Made by a program: the position numbers and the translations under genes. The notes under the pieces are model-generated. The model worked only from the letters and a program-made list of their open reading frames with translations, ran no database searches and was not told the DNA's origin. DNA of 64,000 nt from Lewinellaceae bacterium (GTDB lineage Bacteria > Bacteroidota > Bacteroidia > Chitinophagales > Saprospiraceae): positions 124,001 to 188,000 of the forward strand of contig JACJYQ010000006.1 of NCBI GenBank assembly GCA_020636025.1, given 5' to 3'. This document shows positions 27,099 through 35,804 of this stretch, in pieces. Positions within the stretch are counted from its first letter, which is position 1. Each line of letters opens with the position of its first letter.

Positions 27099-27349
27099 AG
27101 CTTTGGCAGCCGAGCTCTCAGCGCACTTAGAAGGGACGGGCGCTTACAGCACGACATAAAATAGCATGGGGAAGTATATATACCCTTTGTCTCCCGATGT
27201 AATATCGGGATAAGCGGCCGTCCAACCTACGTAAGGGAAAAGTAAAGTGAGTGGCAACAGCATTCGAGCATTCTGCTAAGGCAAGGTTCTTAGCTTAAGC
27301 ATCCGAGCTTTCAGCGTACTTAGAGGGGACGGGCGCTTACAGCGCGACA
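27099..27349. repeat. Imperfect 58-bp direct repeat, two copies
   Basis: Copies at 27099-27156 and 27292-27349 (start-to-start distance 193 bp) differ at about 7 of 58 positions; the core GGGACGGGCGCTTACAGC is identical in both. They lie in the 630-bp gap after the HTCS gene. No ORF spans them. Between them is a CCCGAT/ATCGGG palindrome (near 27194-27210). Origin unknown; perhaps a mobile-element remnant or duplicated control region. Confidence 0.8.
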
Positions 27350-27423
27350 AAAGATGGAATTTGTTGTGTCTTAGGCGAAAAACCGCTATCATAAAGGCAC
27401 AATCACACTATTTCACGTGGATA
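27157..27423. other. Non-coding gap upstream of the surface operon
   Basis: The stretch between the HTCS gene and the operator contains a CCCGAT/ATCGGG palindrome, the second copy of the 58-bp repeat, and no ORF with coding character. The whole gap 27068-27697 is unusually long for this window and holds control elements described separately. Confidence 0.6.
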
Positions 27424-27461
27424 TGAACGATAAATCCTAGCCTTTGAACGATAACTCCTAG
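27424..27461 (+). promoter_or_regulatory. AraC-type operator: two 17-bp direct repeats, 4-bp spacer
   Basis: TGAACGATAAATCCTAG (27424-27440) and TGAACGATAACTCCTAG (27445-27461) differ at one base and are separated by CCTT, giving a 21-bp period, two helical turns. This is the layout of araI1-araI2, the known binding site of AraC. The upstream HTCS ends in an AraC-type DNA-binding domain. The second half-site ends 20 bp before a -7-like CAACTTTG at 27482-27489, so an activator bound here would sit over the -33 region. Confidence 0.65.
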
Positions 27462-27481
27462 TCAAAAAAGCGCCCTTCCTA

Positions 27482-27489
27482 CAACTTTG
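27482..27489 (+). promoter_or_regulatory. Candidate -7 element of the surface-protein operon
   Basis: CAACTTTG matches TAnnTTTG at all but the first fixed base. There is no TTTG at the expected -33 distance, which is what an activator-dependent promoter would look like. The leader to the first gene would be about 200 bases and includes several inverted repeats. Confidence 0.4.
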
Positions 27490-27544
27490 TGACCAGACAA
27501 TTCAAGCACAGTTTGCTTGTTATTGAAATCCTTCCTTATTAATC

Positions 27545-27655
27545 CAATGCGGTTCGGCCGACCGCATTGCCATTACCGATTTACACTATGACTCTCTGAA
27601 TGATCCGGATGTTCTGTCCGGAGCCATAAGGCTTTATGCCTGCCCCATAGGATCA
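27545..27655 (+). promoter_or_regulatory. Structured 5' leader of the surface-protein operon
   Basis: Three inverted repeats in 110 bases: CAATGCGGT/ACCGCATTG around TCGGCCG (27545-27569), TCCGGA/TCCGGA around seven bases (27604-27622), and CATAA/TTATG around GGCT (27625-27638). TGATCC (27601-27606) also pairs with GGATCA (27650-27655) as an outer stem. No T-run follows, so this is not a plain terminator. It may stabilise the very long mRNA or control its translation. Confidence 0.4.
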
Positions 27656-27697
27656 TATTCATTCACAAATTTTAAAACCAATAAACGCTCCTTAGTC

Positions 27698-28576
27698 ATG
27701 AGAAAAATTTCCACTTCATTTCTGAAACACGTACTAACCCTTATTGCCCTGTTTGGATTTTGCCTGCTAGGGGCTCAAAACCCAACTATTAGTATCCAGG
27801 GAACTTTAAAAGCTGCCAATGGCACTTCCGTTGGAGACGGTGATTATGATGTAACCTTCCGGCTCTATGACGCTGCAACCGGAGGCAACGAGAAATGGTC
27901 TGAAGATGCTACGGTAACCGTTACAGGAGGTATTTACAGTCATTATTTGGGCAGTGTAGACCCATTGATCACTTCCGCTTTTAACGATAAGCTTTATCTG
28001 GCAGTAGAGGTGAATAGCAAAGAGCTGACGCCACGGAGTGAGCTATCCTACTCCCCTTATGCCTTTTCCGTTTATTCTGTACAATGTTCAGGCGCTGTAG
28101 GAGATATAAAATATTCTATACTAAACCCCACACAATTTGCTGCAGAGAACGGTGATTGCTGGGTGCCTATGGATGGAAGCAGCCTGGCAGGCTCCAGATT
28201 GAAGCAAATTACAGGAATGAACTCTTTGCCCGATGCAAGCGGTGTATTTCTTCGTGCAACGGAGTTTAGCGGCGGCGCAGACCGCGATCCAGACCGTGGG
28301 CCAAATGCTTCGCCTGGAGCACTTCAAGGTGATACATTTAAATCACATAACCACGGTGTTACAGACAATGGACATAGTCATGTATTCTCAGATATTTTTA
28401 ATGGGTCTGAACAAACCTACACACAAGCGCAAAATGATGTTGTAGGATCTGATCAAACTACTTCAACTAATCACAATACCCAATCTTCTAATTCAAACAT
28501 TTCAATAAACTCAACAGGTGGAGATGAGACCCGCCCCAAAAACATGAATTTCTGGATATATATCAGGATCAATTAA
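27698..28576 (+). CDS. Secreted protein with phage tail-collar-like domain
   Basis: A 292-aa exported protein with signal peptide ending about FCLLGAQ. Residues about 30-130 form a beta-rich domain (IQGTLKAANGTSVGDGDYDVTFRLYD) seen in Bacteroidota surface proteins. Residues about 135-292 resemble a tail-fibre collar domain: GDIKYSIL, WVPMDGSSLAGSRL, LPDASGVFLRAT, FKSHNHGV and the terminal RPKNMNFWIYIRIN. No phage genes are nearby, so this looks like a domestic surface protein. It is the first of three co-directional genes with short gaps (44 and 92 bp). Confidence 0.8.
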   Translation: MRKISTSFLKHVLTLIALFGFCLLGAQNPTISIQGTLKAANGTSVGDGDYDVTFRLYDAATGGNEKWSEDATVTVTGGIYSHYLGSVDPLITSAFNDKLYLAVEVNSKELTPRSELSYSPYAFSVYSVQCSGAVGDIKYSILNPTQFAAENGDCWVPMDGSSLAGSRLKQITGMNSLPDASGVFLRATEFSGGADRDPDRGPNASPGALQGDTFKSHNHGVTDNGHSHVFSDIFNGSEQTYTQAQNDVVGSDQTTSTNHNTQSSNSNISINSTGGDETRPKNMNFWIYIRIN

Positions 28577-28620
28577 CAATTGAGCAAATCTTTTTTGAAC
28601 ACTTTAAAAGTTAATTGATC

Positions 28621-31600
28621 ATGAAAACACAAATATTCAGAGTTGCCCTGTTGTTAATTTGCAGTGGCTTTCTTCATAAAACTGTTGCCCAACAGGCAAC
28701 AGAATGTTCCCCGGATTTCGCACAACCGATCACCCAGGGAGATGTCTTTTTTAATGGCGGCAGCGTGACGGATGCTTATTCCTCCACAGCCAGATCCAGT
28801 TATTCTCTGGGACAGCCAACAGTAGGATTCAGTGCTTCTCAAGCATATAATACCAGTCTTGGGTATTGGTCCCAGTTCCTTATACCACCACTGGCACCCA
28901 TAGTATATGCCTCACAGGGAGAGTTTAAGGACCGGATTGAAATATCCTGGATGGTACCACCTCTCGGAGCACAGCCATCCGATGGTTTTAAATTGTATCG
29001 CGATGGTGTATTCCTGGGCCATGTAGACAACAACACCGATAACTACAACGATTTTAATGTCATAGCCGGTAAAACCTATGTATACGAGGTAAAAGGGGTA
29101 AACCTATATGGTGACGGACCGGCCGGAAGCGCCATTGGTTTTCAGGTGCCCAACGGTGTGGTCACCGGCTGGGTGCACACCCTGAACGACAGCCCTGTTC
29201 CCGATGCCATGGTGACGCTGTTGCCTATGCAGGGATTTTCACTTCAGTTCAATGGTCAAGGAGATGGAGCTTTTTGGAAAAATGACAGCATGGGCGTGAA
29301 TCCTATGTTACCCCCCATTGGTGACGACTGGACCATGGCTTTCTGGATTCAAACAGCCTTATCAAAGAACAATGCAAGTATCATAAAAGCAGGTCCTATT
29401 CCATTAAGTGTAAGAGCCATAAACAGCTCTACCGGCCAGGAAGGAATAGAAATTGCCGGCTCAGGAGTCGGCCCTGCATTGCTCAGTGGCACTTTCCCCG
29501 ATGCCAGTAAAAACGAATGGCACCATGTTGCCTTAACCTATGACGGCAGCGCCGGATGGGGACGATTATACATTGACGGAGAGATCCAGGACATGGGTCA
29601 AATGGATGCCATCCAGACTATAGATACCCTTTATTTTGGTGCCCGCACAGAATTCGGCGGCTGGAAGGGAAATATGGATGAATTGCGTGTGTATCACCGT
29701 AGGCTGGAAGAAATTGAACTTGAGGAGGCCATGGAAGGCACGGCGAACTCAACGACACCGGATCTGCAGTATTACTGGAAGTTTGACGAAGGGCTTGGGT
29801 ACAAATCATTCGATCTGAATCGCAGAAAGGAACTGTACTTCTGTGGCGCAACTTTTGATGCCAAGCGCGCGCCTGTACGCACAGCCGGAAAAACAGATGC
29901 AGATGGTTATTACCGGATCGAATCGGCCAGTTATGGCACCGGAACCACCTTCCTGGCGGAGCCGATGAAACATTTTTATAAGCATCGCTCTACAAGACTG
30001 GTACGCAGTGAAATGGATTATGATTCCATTCCCAACTTCCCGCTTAAACCAAAATCCACCCTGGAATTGTGGTTTAGTAGCAACGGACCCGACGGCATTC
30101 AGTGCCTGCTTTCCAAACGCTGGGACAGCTGGGACTTCAGGCTGATGCTGGATGAAACCAATTTACTTAAATGCTACCTGAATGGCATCGAAGAAGCCGT
30201 TGGACAAATAGGGGTAGGTTTTCAACACCTTGCCTTTACCATAGACAGCACCGGAAGTGGTACAGTCCTTAACTTCTTCCTGAATGGCAGTCCATTCGGA
30301 TCACAAATAGACCTACCTTCATACACAGGCAACTGGTCCGACGACGATCAGGCCTGGGTGCTGGGTGCGCGGCCAAGTGGTATGGGGCCCATGAATAATA
30401 ACGTGGGTACCATTGACAATTTCGGAGGCTTAATGGATGAATTTGCCGTGTACGATACGATCTGGCCATTGGCGGATATTCAATATCATGCTACCCATTC
30501 CCGCGACATGAAGGAAGCCGGATTGCAGGTATATTTCGCGCTGGATGAAGGAAGCGGTAATGTGCTGTATAACAGCGGATCACTTTTTTTGCCAACCGGT
30601 AGTGTTAAAGGAGCTGAATGGTCGCCGCTGGCTGCCAATCAAAGCTCTACACCGCATGTATTTGCTCCCTCAACAAGGCAGGTAACTCTAAATCCAAGTA
30701 TCACTTCAGTAGATCAGGTTGATTTTACAGACCGGTCGACAATTCCAGTTACCGGTTATGTTCGCTTTGCCAATACCGAGTGCTTTGCCAAAGGCGTGGA
30801 AATACTGGTGAACGGAGCTTCGTACAACCCGATCATCAGAACTGACTCGACTGGTAAGTTTACAGTAGAACTGGATCCTGGTACAACGGCCAAATTAACC
30901 CCCAAATATGAAGATCATCAATTTGTACCTTCTGATTGGGAAGTTGTGAATGTCACCAGTCCGAGAGCAGGCCTTCTATTCAATGACATCACGACACGAA
31001 CTATATCAGGACAGATTGCCGGCGGTCATTGTAAAAAGCCGATCATTACACTGGACCCGCCGCAATTTGCATCTGATTGTCGGGTAACGGTTAGCACCAA
31101 AGACAAGTGTTATGAGCGGACCATTCCGGTAGATAATATCGATGGTTTTTTTGAATTTGATGATCTGCCACCTTTGGAAATGACGCTGGCCATTACCAAA
31201 CATAACAACCCACTGGTATATGAAGACTTTCAGGCCCAGGGTGGCAAGACAATTGATCTGGCTAAAGACGACTCCCTTGGAGTTGAATTTATTTACATTT
31301 CAGAACCACAGTTGGAAGTTGAAGGGTTTGATATGTTTACCAAGACAGACTGTCCCGGCGAGCCTATTGTCATCGACCAAAATGTGGTGGTCATGCTAAC
31401 AGTAAAGGTTTATGAGCAGTACGGATCATCTCAGGATCCTGCGGACCGATGCTATCTGGACAGCGCTTTATTGTCGATCAATAACACCTTTGATCATAAC
31501 TATGATTTTACAACTACACTTGATACGTTCTATAAAGGAGGCGAGTTTCAATACCTTTTTGTTGCAGACAACCCAAATGAATTTGCCCCGTATGAACAGA

Positions 31601-34600
31601 TCATCGAAATAACCGCAGATGATGACGGAAGGTTAAGTCAGCCTTACACAAACAAGGCGATCATTACCGGAACTATAGTAGGTGAGGCAAAATTTACTAC
31701 CCAGCTACCTTTGGTTCCAGTATTTATTTTGCGCGATCCACCAGGTGATGGCAGTAGCTCCTTTTTGGAAAAAGAAAACAAATCCTGCAATTCACTTTCC
31801 ATGGAGAATGGAGGAGGGGGAGGCCCCTATTTCGCTTCAAAGGTCTCCACCGGATTTAATGTAAGTCTTACTATTCCTCTAATCGGAACCGAAATCGCAT
31901 CAGAAGCAGTAGTTGGTCCCGAAAATGAGCTTACGACATCTTTTACTTACAAAGATAAAAACTCCCTTGAGTTTTGTGTAACCAATAATGAACGCATTGC
32001 TACTGATGACAGTGACCTGATTGTCGGAGGCGCAACATTGCTCGACAATACTTCTAATGACACCCTTGCCGGGAATGATGTATATGTTGGTATTGGATTT
32101 AATGTAATATTCTCGGATAGTAAGGAGGTCACCTTTGATGATATGGCCTGTTCTGTAAATGTAGACAATGTTGTGACTGCTTCGCCCGACACTTTTGTTA
32201 CCAACTATAAATATTCAGAATGGAACATAGAAAACCATGTGATCAGATATCTGGACACCCTGATCCAAAACGGAATTGATCAGGATAATATTAACACCAA
32301 ATCGAAAGCAGCCTGGCTCAATTATATTAAGCTGAATAAGCAATTAAAGGAATCAGCTGTTTATGAGCAGAACATATCTTTTGATGCCGGGGTTGAATAT
32401 TCCTCTTCCATTACACTAGATACAACGACAACCTGGGAAGGCACTTCAGAGCAGAATATTGAGGCAACAATAGGTCTCTTTATTGAAGCTGGCGTGACCA
32501 AGCCCGTAGAGTTTACCGATGAAGCTCACATCGGTATCAAGGCGTCCTCATCAAACTCACAGGGTAACGGCACTAGTAATTCAAACTCAATTACCACTGG
32601 TTTTACGCTTAAAGATGATGACCCTGGTGATAATTTTACAATTGATATCAAGAAAGACCAAATGTACCAAACACCGGTGTTTGAAGTAGTGGCAGGCCAG
32701 TCATCCTGCCCCTGGGAGGTTGGCACCGCACACCGGGAAGGGGTTTCCATGATCCCCAAGGATGGTACAAAACGCACCAATGTGCGTTCCAACGAAGCCG
32801 CTGTTTTCCATTTTGATCTTGGGAACAACTCTTCAACTTATGAAGACTTCTCCTACACTTTAGTAGCCGGTCCTGAAAGCAACCCGGATGGAGCAGTTAT
32901 CAAGGTAAATGGCGCCATATTGGATCACAACCTAACCTACGCCATCGCTTATGGAACTACCCTGCCCATCACCATCTCTGTTGAGCGGGGCCCTCAGGAA
33001 TATAGTTACCATGGTCTGGAAGTGGTACTGTTCTCAGCCTGCCACGACGAACGCTGCGGCGCACTTGGTTTCGCTCCAGACTTTGAAACATTCCTCTACT
33101 CTGCAAACTACCTGGATGTCGATTTCATTAAGCCATGCAGTGAGGTAGAAATTACCGGCCCGCTACAAGGTTGGGTGGTAAAACCCGATGAAGTAAACCC
33201 CGCCACACAGGACTTCCTGCCAATTACCGTTTCGGGTTATGACCTCTCCAATAATGATTTCGAGGCCATACGTATCCAGTACCGGCCGGTCCCCGGCGAC
33301 GGAGCCTGGATCAATATTGGTGACGATATTCCGAAATCTGCTCTTGGCCCTGTTTTCTACACCCGGATTTGGGATACCGGCGGAAGCCCGGCCCTGGCTG
33401 ATGGAAATTATGAATTGCGGGCTGTTAGTGTTTGTTCAGGTGGAGGCGATAAAAACGGTTATTCCCATTACATTCAGGGACGCATAGACCGATTGCCACC
33501 AAGCCTGATCGGCACGCCGGAACCTTCCGATGGCGTGTACAATGTGGGCGATGAAATATCTTTCACTTTCAACAAGCAAATAAATTGCAGCAAACTGCAT
33601 CCGGCGCTCAACGTCATGTTGTTTGATGCCACTACCAACCTTCCAATTGACATTGATGCAACCTGTTACGAAAATAAGATCATCCTGGATCCAAATTTCC
33701 AGAATGAGTACTTCGAGAACCGCATCCTGCGTGCCGAATTACATGATGTAGAGGATCTCACGGGCAATAACCTCGTGTACGAACAATGGGAGTTCTATGT
33801 AGATCGCAACGAGCTTGGCTGGTTGACCGACAGTCTCGGCATCACAAAATTTGAAGACGAAACTGTTACGGCAAGCGCCAGTATCCACAACCGCGGCGGT
33901 TATCCGGTGCCATTCACCATTGAGGATATACCGGAATGGGTACACGTAGTGCCCAATCAGGGGACGCTGGCACCTAATGAGATACGGGCCATTCAGTTTA
34001 CTGTGGACACTTCGCTTGCCTTTGGGTTGTGGACAGATTCCATAACCCTGCACACCGTCACCGGTCAGAACCCATTCTTTATGGGTGGCGATGAAGGTTT
34101 GCCGCTTGGTGTGCGGGTGGTTTGTCGTCCGCCTACATGGTTCCTCGATCCGATAGCCTTCGAGAATTCGGAGAACATGGTGCTGGAGCTGGTGATCAAT
34201 GGTGTACCATCCACAGACATGGAAGACATGGTAGTGGCTTATATGGGTGATACCCTCGTTGGCCGCGCCAATGTGCAATACGTACCGCAACTGGATAAAT
34301 ACCTGGCTTACCTCACCGTGTACGGGTATTCGAGCCAAGTGTTGTCGCCCATACGCCTGGAAATCTGGGATGCATCGGCTTGTCTGCGCTATGCCGTGAC
34401 GGAAGACAATTTTGTATATGAACCTGACATCGTGATCGGCGACCCGATAAACCCACAACAACTTCACGCCGAAAACAACGTACTGCGCGATGTTCCGCTT
34501 GGCGACGGATGGAACTGGATGTCCTTCAACCTGGCCTTCCCCGACCCGTCTCTGAATGAAGCGCTATCCTCATTGCAACATCCGGAAAACGACCTGATGA

Positions 34601-35712
34601 CCGGGCAGAATGCCTTTGCCGTTTACCTGAATGGTACCGGCTGGATAGGCTCTTTGAATGCCCTGGATAACTTGTCGATGTACATCTACCGGGGCGATCA
34701 GGCCGACACCCTGAAGATGCTGGGTGCTGTAATCGATCCGGCCACCACGCCAATTCCTGTAGTTGCGGGCTGGAACTGGATCGGCTATATACCCAGCTAC
34801 TCTTTGTCGGTGAATGGAGCACTTTCTTCCCTGTCGCCACAGACGGGCGATCTGATCAAGAGTCAGTCTTCATTTGCCCAGTATATAAATTCCGATTTTG
34901 GATGGATAGGCAATCTGAAATTCATGCAGCCGCCTTTGGGCTATCAGCTCAAAATATCCACGCCGGGCAATCTAATATACCCGCCTGCCAATACGCAACT
35001 GGTGGGAGATGACGGTTCACGTGGTGTAATTGATGATCAGGTGCTGGACTTTCGGAACGAGCCGGGTAAAAACCCGCCGGTCTCTGAATTCTGGGTAGTG
35101 GATCCTACGCAGTTTGAATATACCAGCACACTGATCGGCATGCTACAGGTTGATGATCAAAATGCCACTACGGCTACCATGGAACTTGGCGCCTTTGTAG
35201 GCGCAGAACCACGGGGTTCTGCCACGGCTATTTACATAGAGCCATTGCAGGCATACCTGTTCTTCCTGACAAGCTATGCCAATACGGCTGGCGAGCAAAT
35301 GCACTACAAGCTATACAACAGCAGCGACAAATCCATTCAGGAATTGTCGGAGCTGATGTATTTCACACCTGATCTGCATCAGGGCAGCATACAGTCACCG
35401 GTTCCGTTTACGCTGAATACCAGCGGAACCAAAGAGCTGGCTGCCGTGCAATCCTTCGATGTGCAGCCGAATCCGTTCCACACTGAAACCCTGTTCCGCT
35501 TCGCGCTGGATGAATCGCAGGAAGTGCGGCTCACCATCACCAGCCTGAACGGCAAAATGGTATCCCACGTACGTACTACGGCCCAATCCGGCATGAATAC
35601 CATGATCTGGAGAGGACGTGCAGATACCGGTGCACAATTGGCGCCTGGTGTATACTTCGTGCGACTGGAAACAGAGAAAGGAAGTGTGGTCCGTAAAGTG
35701 GTATTGCAATAA
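28621..35712 (+). CDS. Giant T9SS surface protein with LamG-like domains (2363 aa)
   Basis: Exported by the type IX system: signal peptide MKTQIFRVALLLICSGFLHKTVAQ, and a C-terminal sorting domain from about 2276 (VQPNPFHTETLFRFAL; SLNGKMV; GVYFVRLETEKG). Between them: a fibronectin-III-like domain about 95-185, two LamG/concanavalin-like domains (about 205-385 and 475-660), a carboxypeptidase-regulatory-like domain near 710-770, a large unrecognised middle region, an SbsA-like Ig domain about 1640-1735 (GDEISFTFNKQINC), and two GWNW-containing repeats about 1956-2110. A W-x-DP module occurs near 1836-1930 and 2155-2255 and is shared with the next gene. Probably an adhesin or matrix protein. 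Start ATG at 28621. Confidence 0.88.
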   Translation: MKTQIFRVALLLICSGFLHKTVAQQATECSPDFAQPITQGDVFFNGGSVTDAYSSTARSSYSLGQPTVGFSASQAYNTSLGYWSQFLIPPLAPIVYASQGEFKDRIEISWMVPPLGAQPSDGFKLYRDGVFLGHVDNNTDNYNDFNVIAGKTYVYEVKGVNLYGDGPAGSAIGFQVPNGVVTGWVHTLNDSPVPDAMVTLLPMQGFSLQFNGQGDGAFWKNDSMGVNPMLPPIGDDWTMAFWIQTALSKNNASIIKAGPIPLSVRAINSSTGQEGIEIAGSGVGPALLSGTFPDASKNEWHHVALTYDGSAGWGRLYIDGEIQDMGQMDAIQTIDTLYFGARTEFGGWKGNMDELRVYHRRLEEIELEEAMEGTANSTTPDLQYYWKFDEGLGYKSFDLNRRKELYFCGATFDAKRAPVRTAGKTDADGYYRIESASYGTGTTFLAEPMKHFYKHRSTRLVRSEMDYDSIPNFPLKPKSTLELWFSSNGPDGIQCLLSKRWDSWDFRLMLDETNLLKCYLNGIEEAVGQIGVGFQHLAFTIDSTGSGTVLNFFLNGSPFGSQIDLPSYTGNWSDDDQAWVLGARPSGMGPMNNNVGTIDNFGGLMDEFAVYDTIWPLADIQYHATHSRDMKEAGLQVYFALDEGSGNVLYNSGSLFLPTGSVKGAEWSPLAANQSSTPHVFAPSTRQVTLNPSITSVDQVDFTDRSTIPVTGYVRFANTECFAKGVEILVNGASYNPIIRTDSTGKFTVELDPGTTAKLTPKYEDHQFVPSDWEVVNVTSPRAGLLFNDITTRTISGQIAGGHCKKPIITLDPPQFASDCRVTVSTKDKCYERTIPVDNIDGFFEFDDLPPLEMTLAITKHNNPLVYEDFQAQGGKTIDLAKDDSLGVEFIYISEPQLEVEGFDMFTKTDCPGEPIVIDQNVVVMLTVKVYEQYGSSQDPADRCYLDSALLSINNTFDHNYDFTTTLDTFYKGGEFQYLFVADNPNEFAPYEQIIEITADDDGRLSQPYTNKAIITGTIVGEAKFTTQLPLVPVFILRDPPGDGSSSFLEKENKSCNSLSMENGGGGGPYFASKVSTGFNVSLTIPLIGTEIASEAVVGPENELTTSFTYKDKNSLEFCVTNNERIATDDSDLIVGGATLLDNTSNDTLAGNDVYVGIGFNVIFSDSKEVTFDDMACSVNVDNVVTASPDTFVTNYKYSEWNIENHVIRYLDTLIQNGIDQDNINTKSKAAWLNYIKLNKQLKESAVYEQNISFDAGVEYSSSITLDTTTTWEGTSEQNIEATIGLFIEAGVTKPVEFTDEAHIGIKASSSNSQGNGTSNSNSITTGFTLKDDDPGDNFTIDIKKDQMYQTPVFEVVAGQSSCPWEVGTAHREGVSMIPKDGTKRTNVRSNEAAVFHFDLGNNSSTYEDFSYTLVAGPESNPDGAVIKVNGAILDHNLTYAIAYGTTLPITISVERGPQEYSYHGLEVVLFSACHDERCGALGFAPDFETFLYSANYLDVDFIKPCSEVEITGPLQGWVVKPDEVNPATQDFLPITVSGYDLSNNDFEAIRIQYRPVPGDGAWINIGDDIPKSALGPVFYTRIWDTGGSPALADGNYELRAVSVCSGGGDKNGYSHYIQGRIDRLPPSLIGTPEPSDGVYNVGDEISFTFNKQINCSKLHPALNVMLFDATTNLPIDIDATCYENKIILDPNFQNEYFENRILRAELHDVEDLTGNNLVYEQWEFYVDRNELGWLTDSLGITKFEDETVTASASIHNRGGYPVPFTIEDIPEWVHVVPNQGTLAPNEIRAIQFTVDTSLAFGLWTDSITLHTVTGQNPFFMGGDEGLPLGVRVVCRPPTWFLDPIAFENSENMVLELVINGVPSTDMEDMVVAYMGDTLVGRANVQYVPQLDKYLAYLTVYGYSSQVLSPIRLEIWDASACLRYAVTEDNFVYEPDIVIGDPINPQQLHAENNVLRDVPLGDGWNWMSFNLAFPDPSLNEALSSLQHPENDLMTGQNAFAVYLNGTGWIGSLNALDNLSMYIYRGDQADTLKMLGAVIDPATTPIPVVAGWNWIGYIPSYSLSVNGALSSLSPQTGDLIKSQSSFAQYINSDFGWIGNLKFMQPPLGYQLKISTPGNLIYPPANTQLVGDDGSRGVIDDQVLDFRNEPGKNPPVSEFWVVDPTQFEYTSTLIGMLQVDDQNATTATMELGAFVGAEPRGSATAIYIEPLQAYLFFLTSYANTAGEQMHYKLYNSSDKSIQELSELMYFTPDLHQGSIQSPVPFTLNTSGTKELAAVQSFDVQPNPFHTETLFRFALDESQEVRLTITSLNGKMVSHVRTTAQSGMNTMIWRGRADTGAQLAPGVYFVRLETEKGSVVRKVVLQ

Positions 35713-35750
35713 GCCAGACCGGAATTCGGTCAATTCCATCATTCAAAACA

Positions 35751-35788
35751 GCGGTGCCCGGCACCATAACCCGATAGTCGGGCACCGC
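35751..35788 (+). other. Intercistronic hairpin between the two giant genes
   Basis: Perfect 10-base arms GCGGTGCCCG and CGGGCACCGC around an 18-base loop. No T-run follows, so it should not terminate transcription; in an operon it could protect the upstream mRNA end or adjust the ratio of the two proteins. Confidence 0.65.
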
Positions 35789-35804
35789 TCAAAATATACG
35801 AAAA

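Noticed and set aside
27698..28576. Prophage or tail-fibre gene
   Set aside because: Collar-like similarity only; a signal peptide is present and no other phage gene is nearby.
33739..34467. 242-codon minus-strand frame inside the first giant gene
   Set aside because: It overlaps the clearly coding repeat and domain structure of the giant protein.
35751..35788. Terminator between the giant genes
   Set aside because: The stem is perfect but no T-run follows, and the next gene starts 17 bases later in the same direction.
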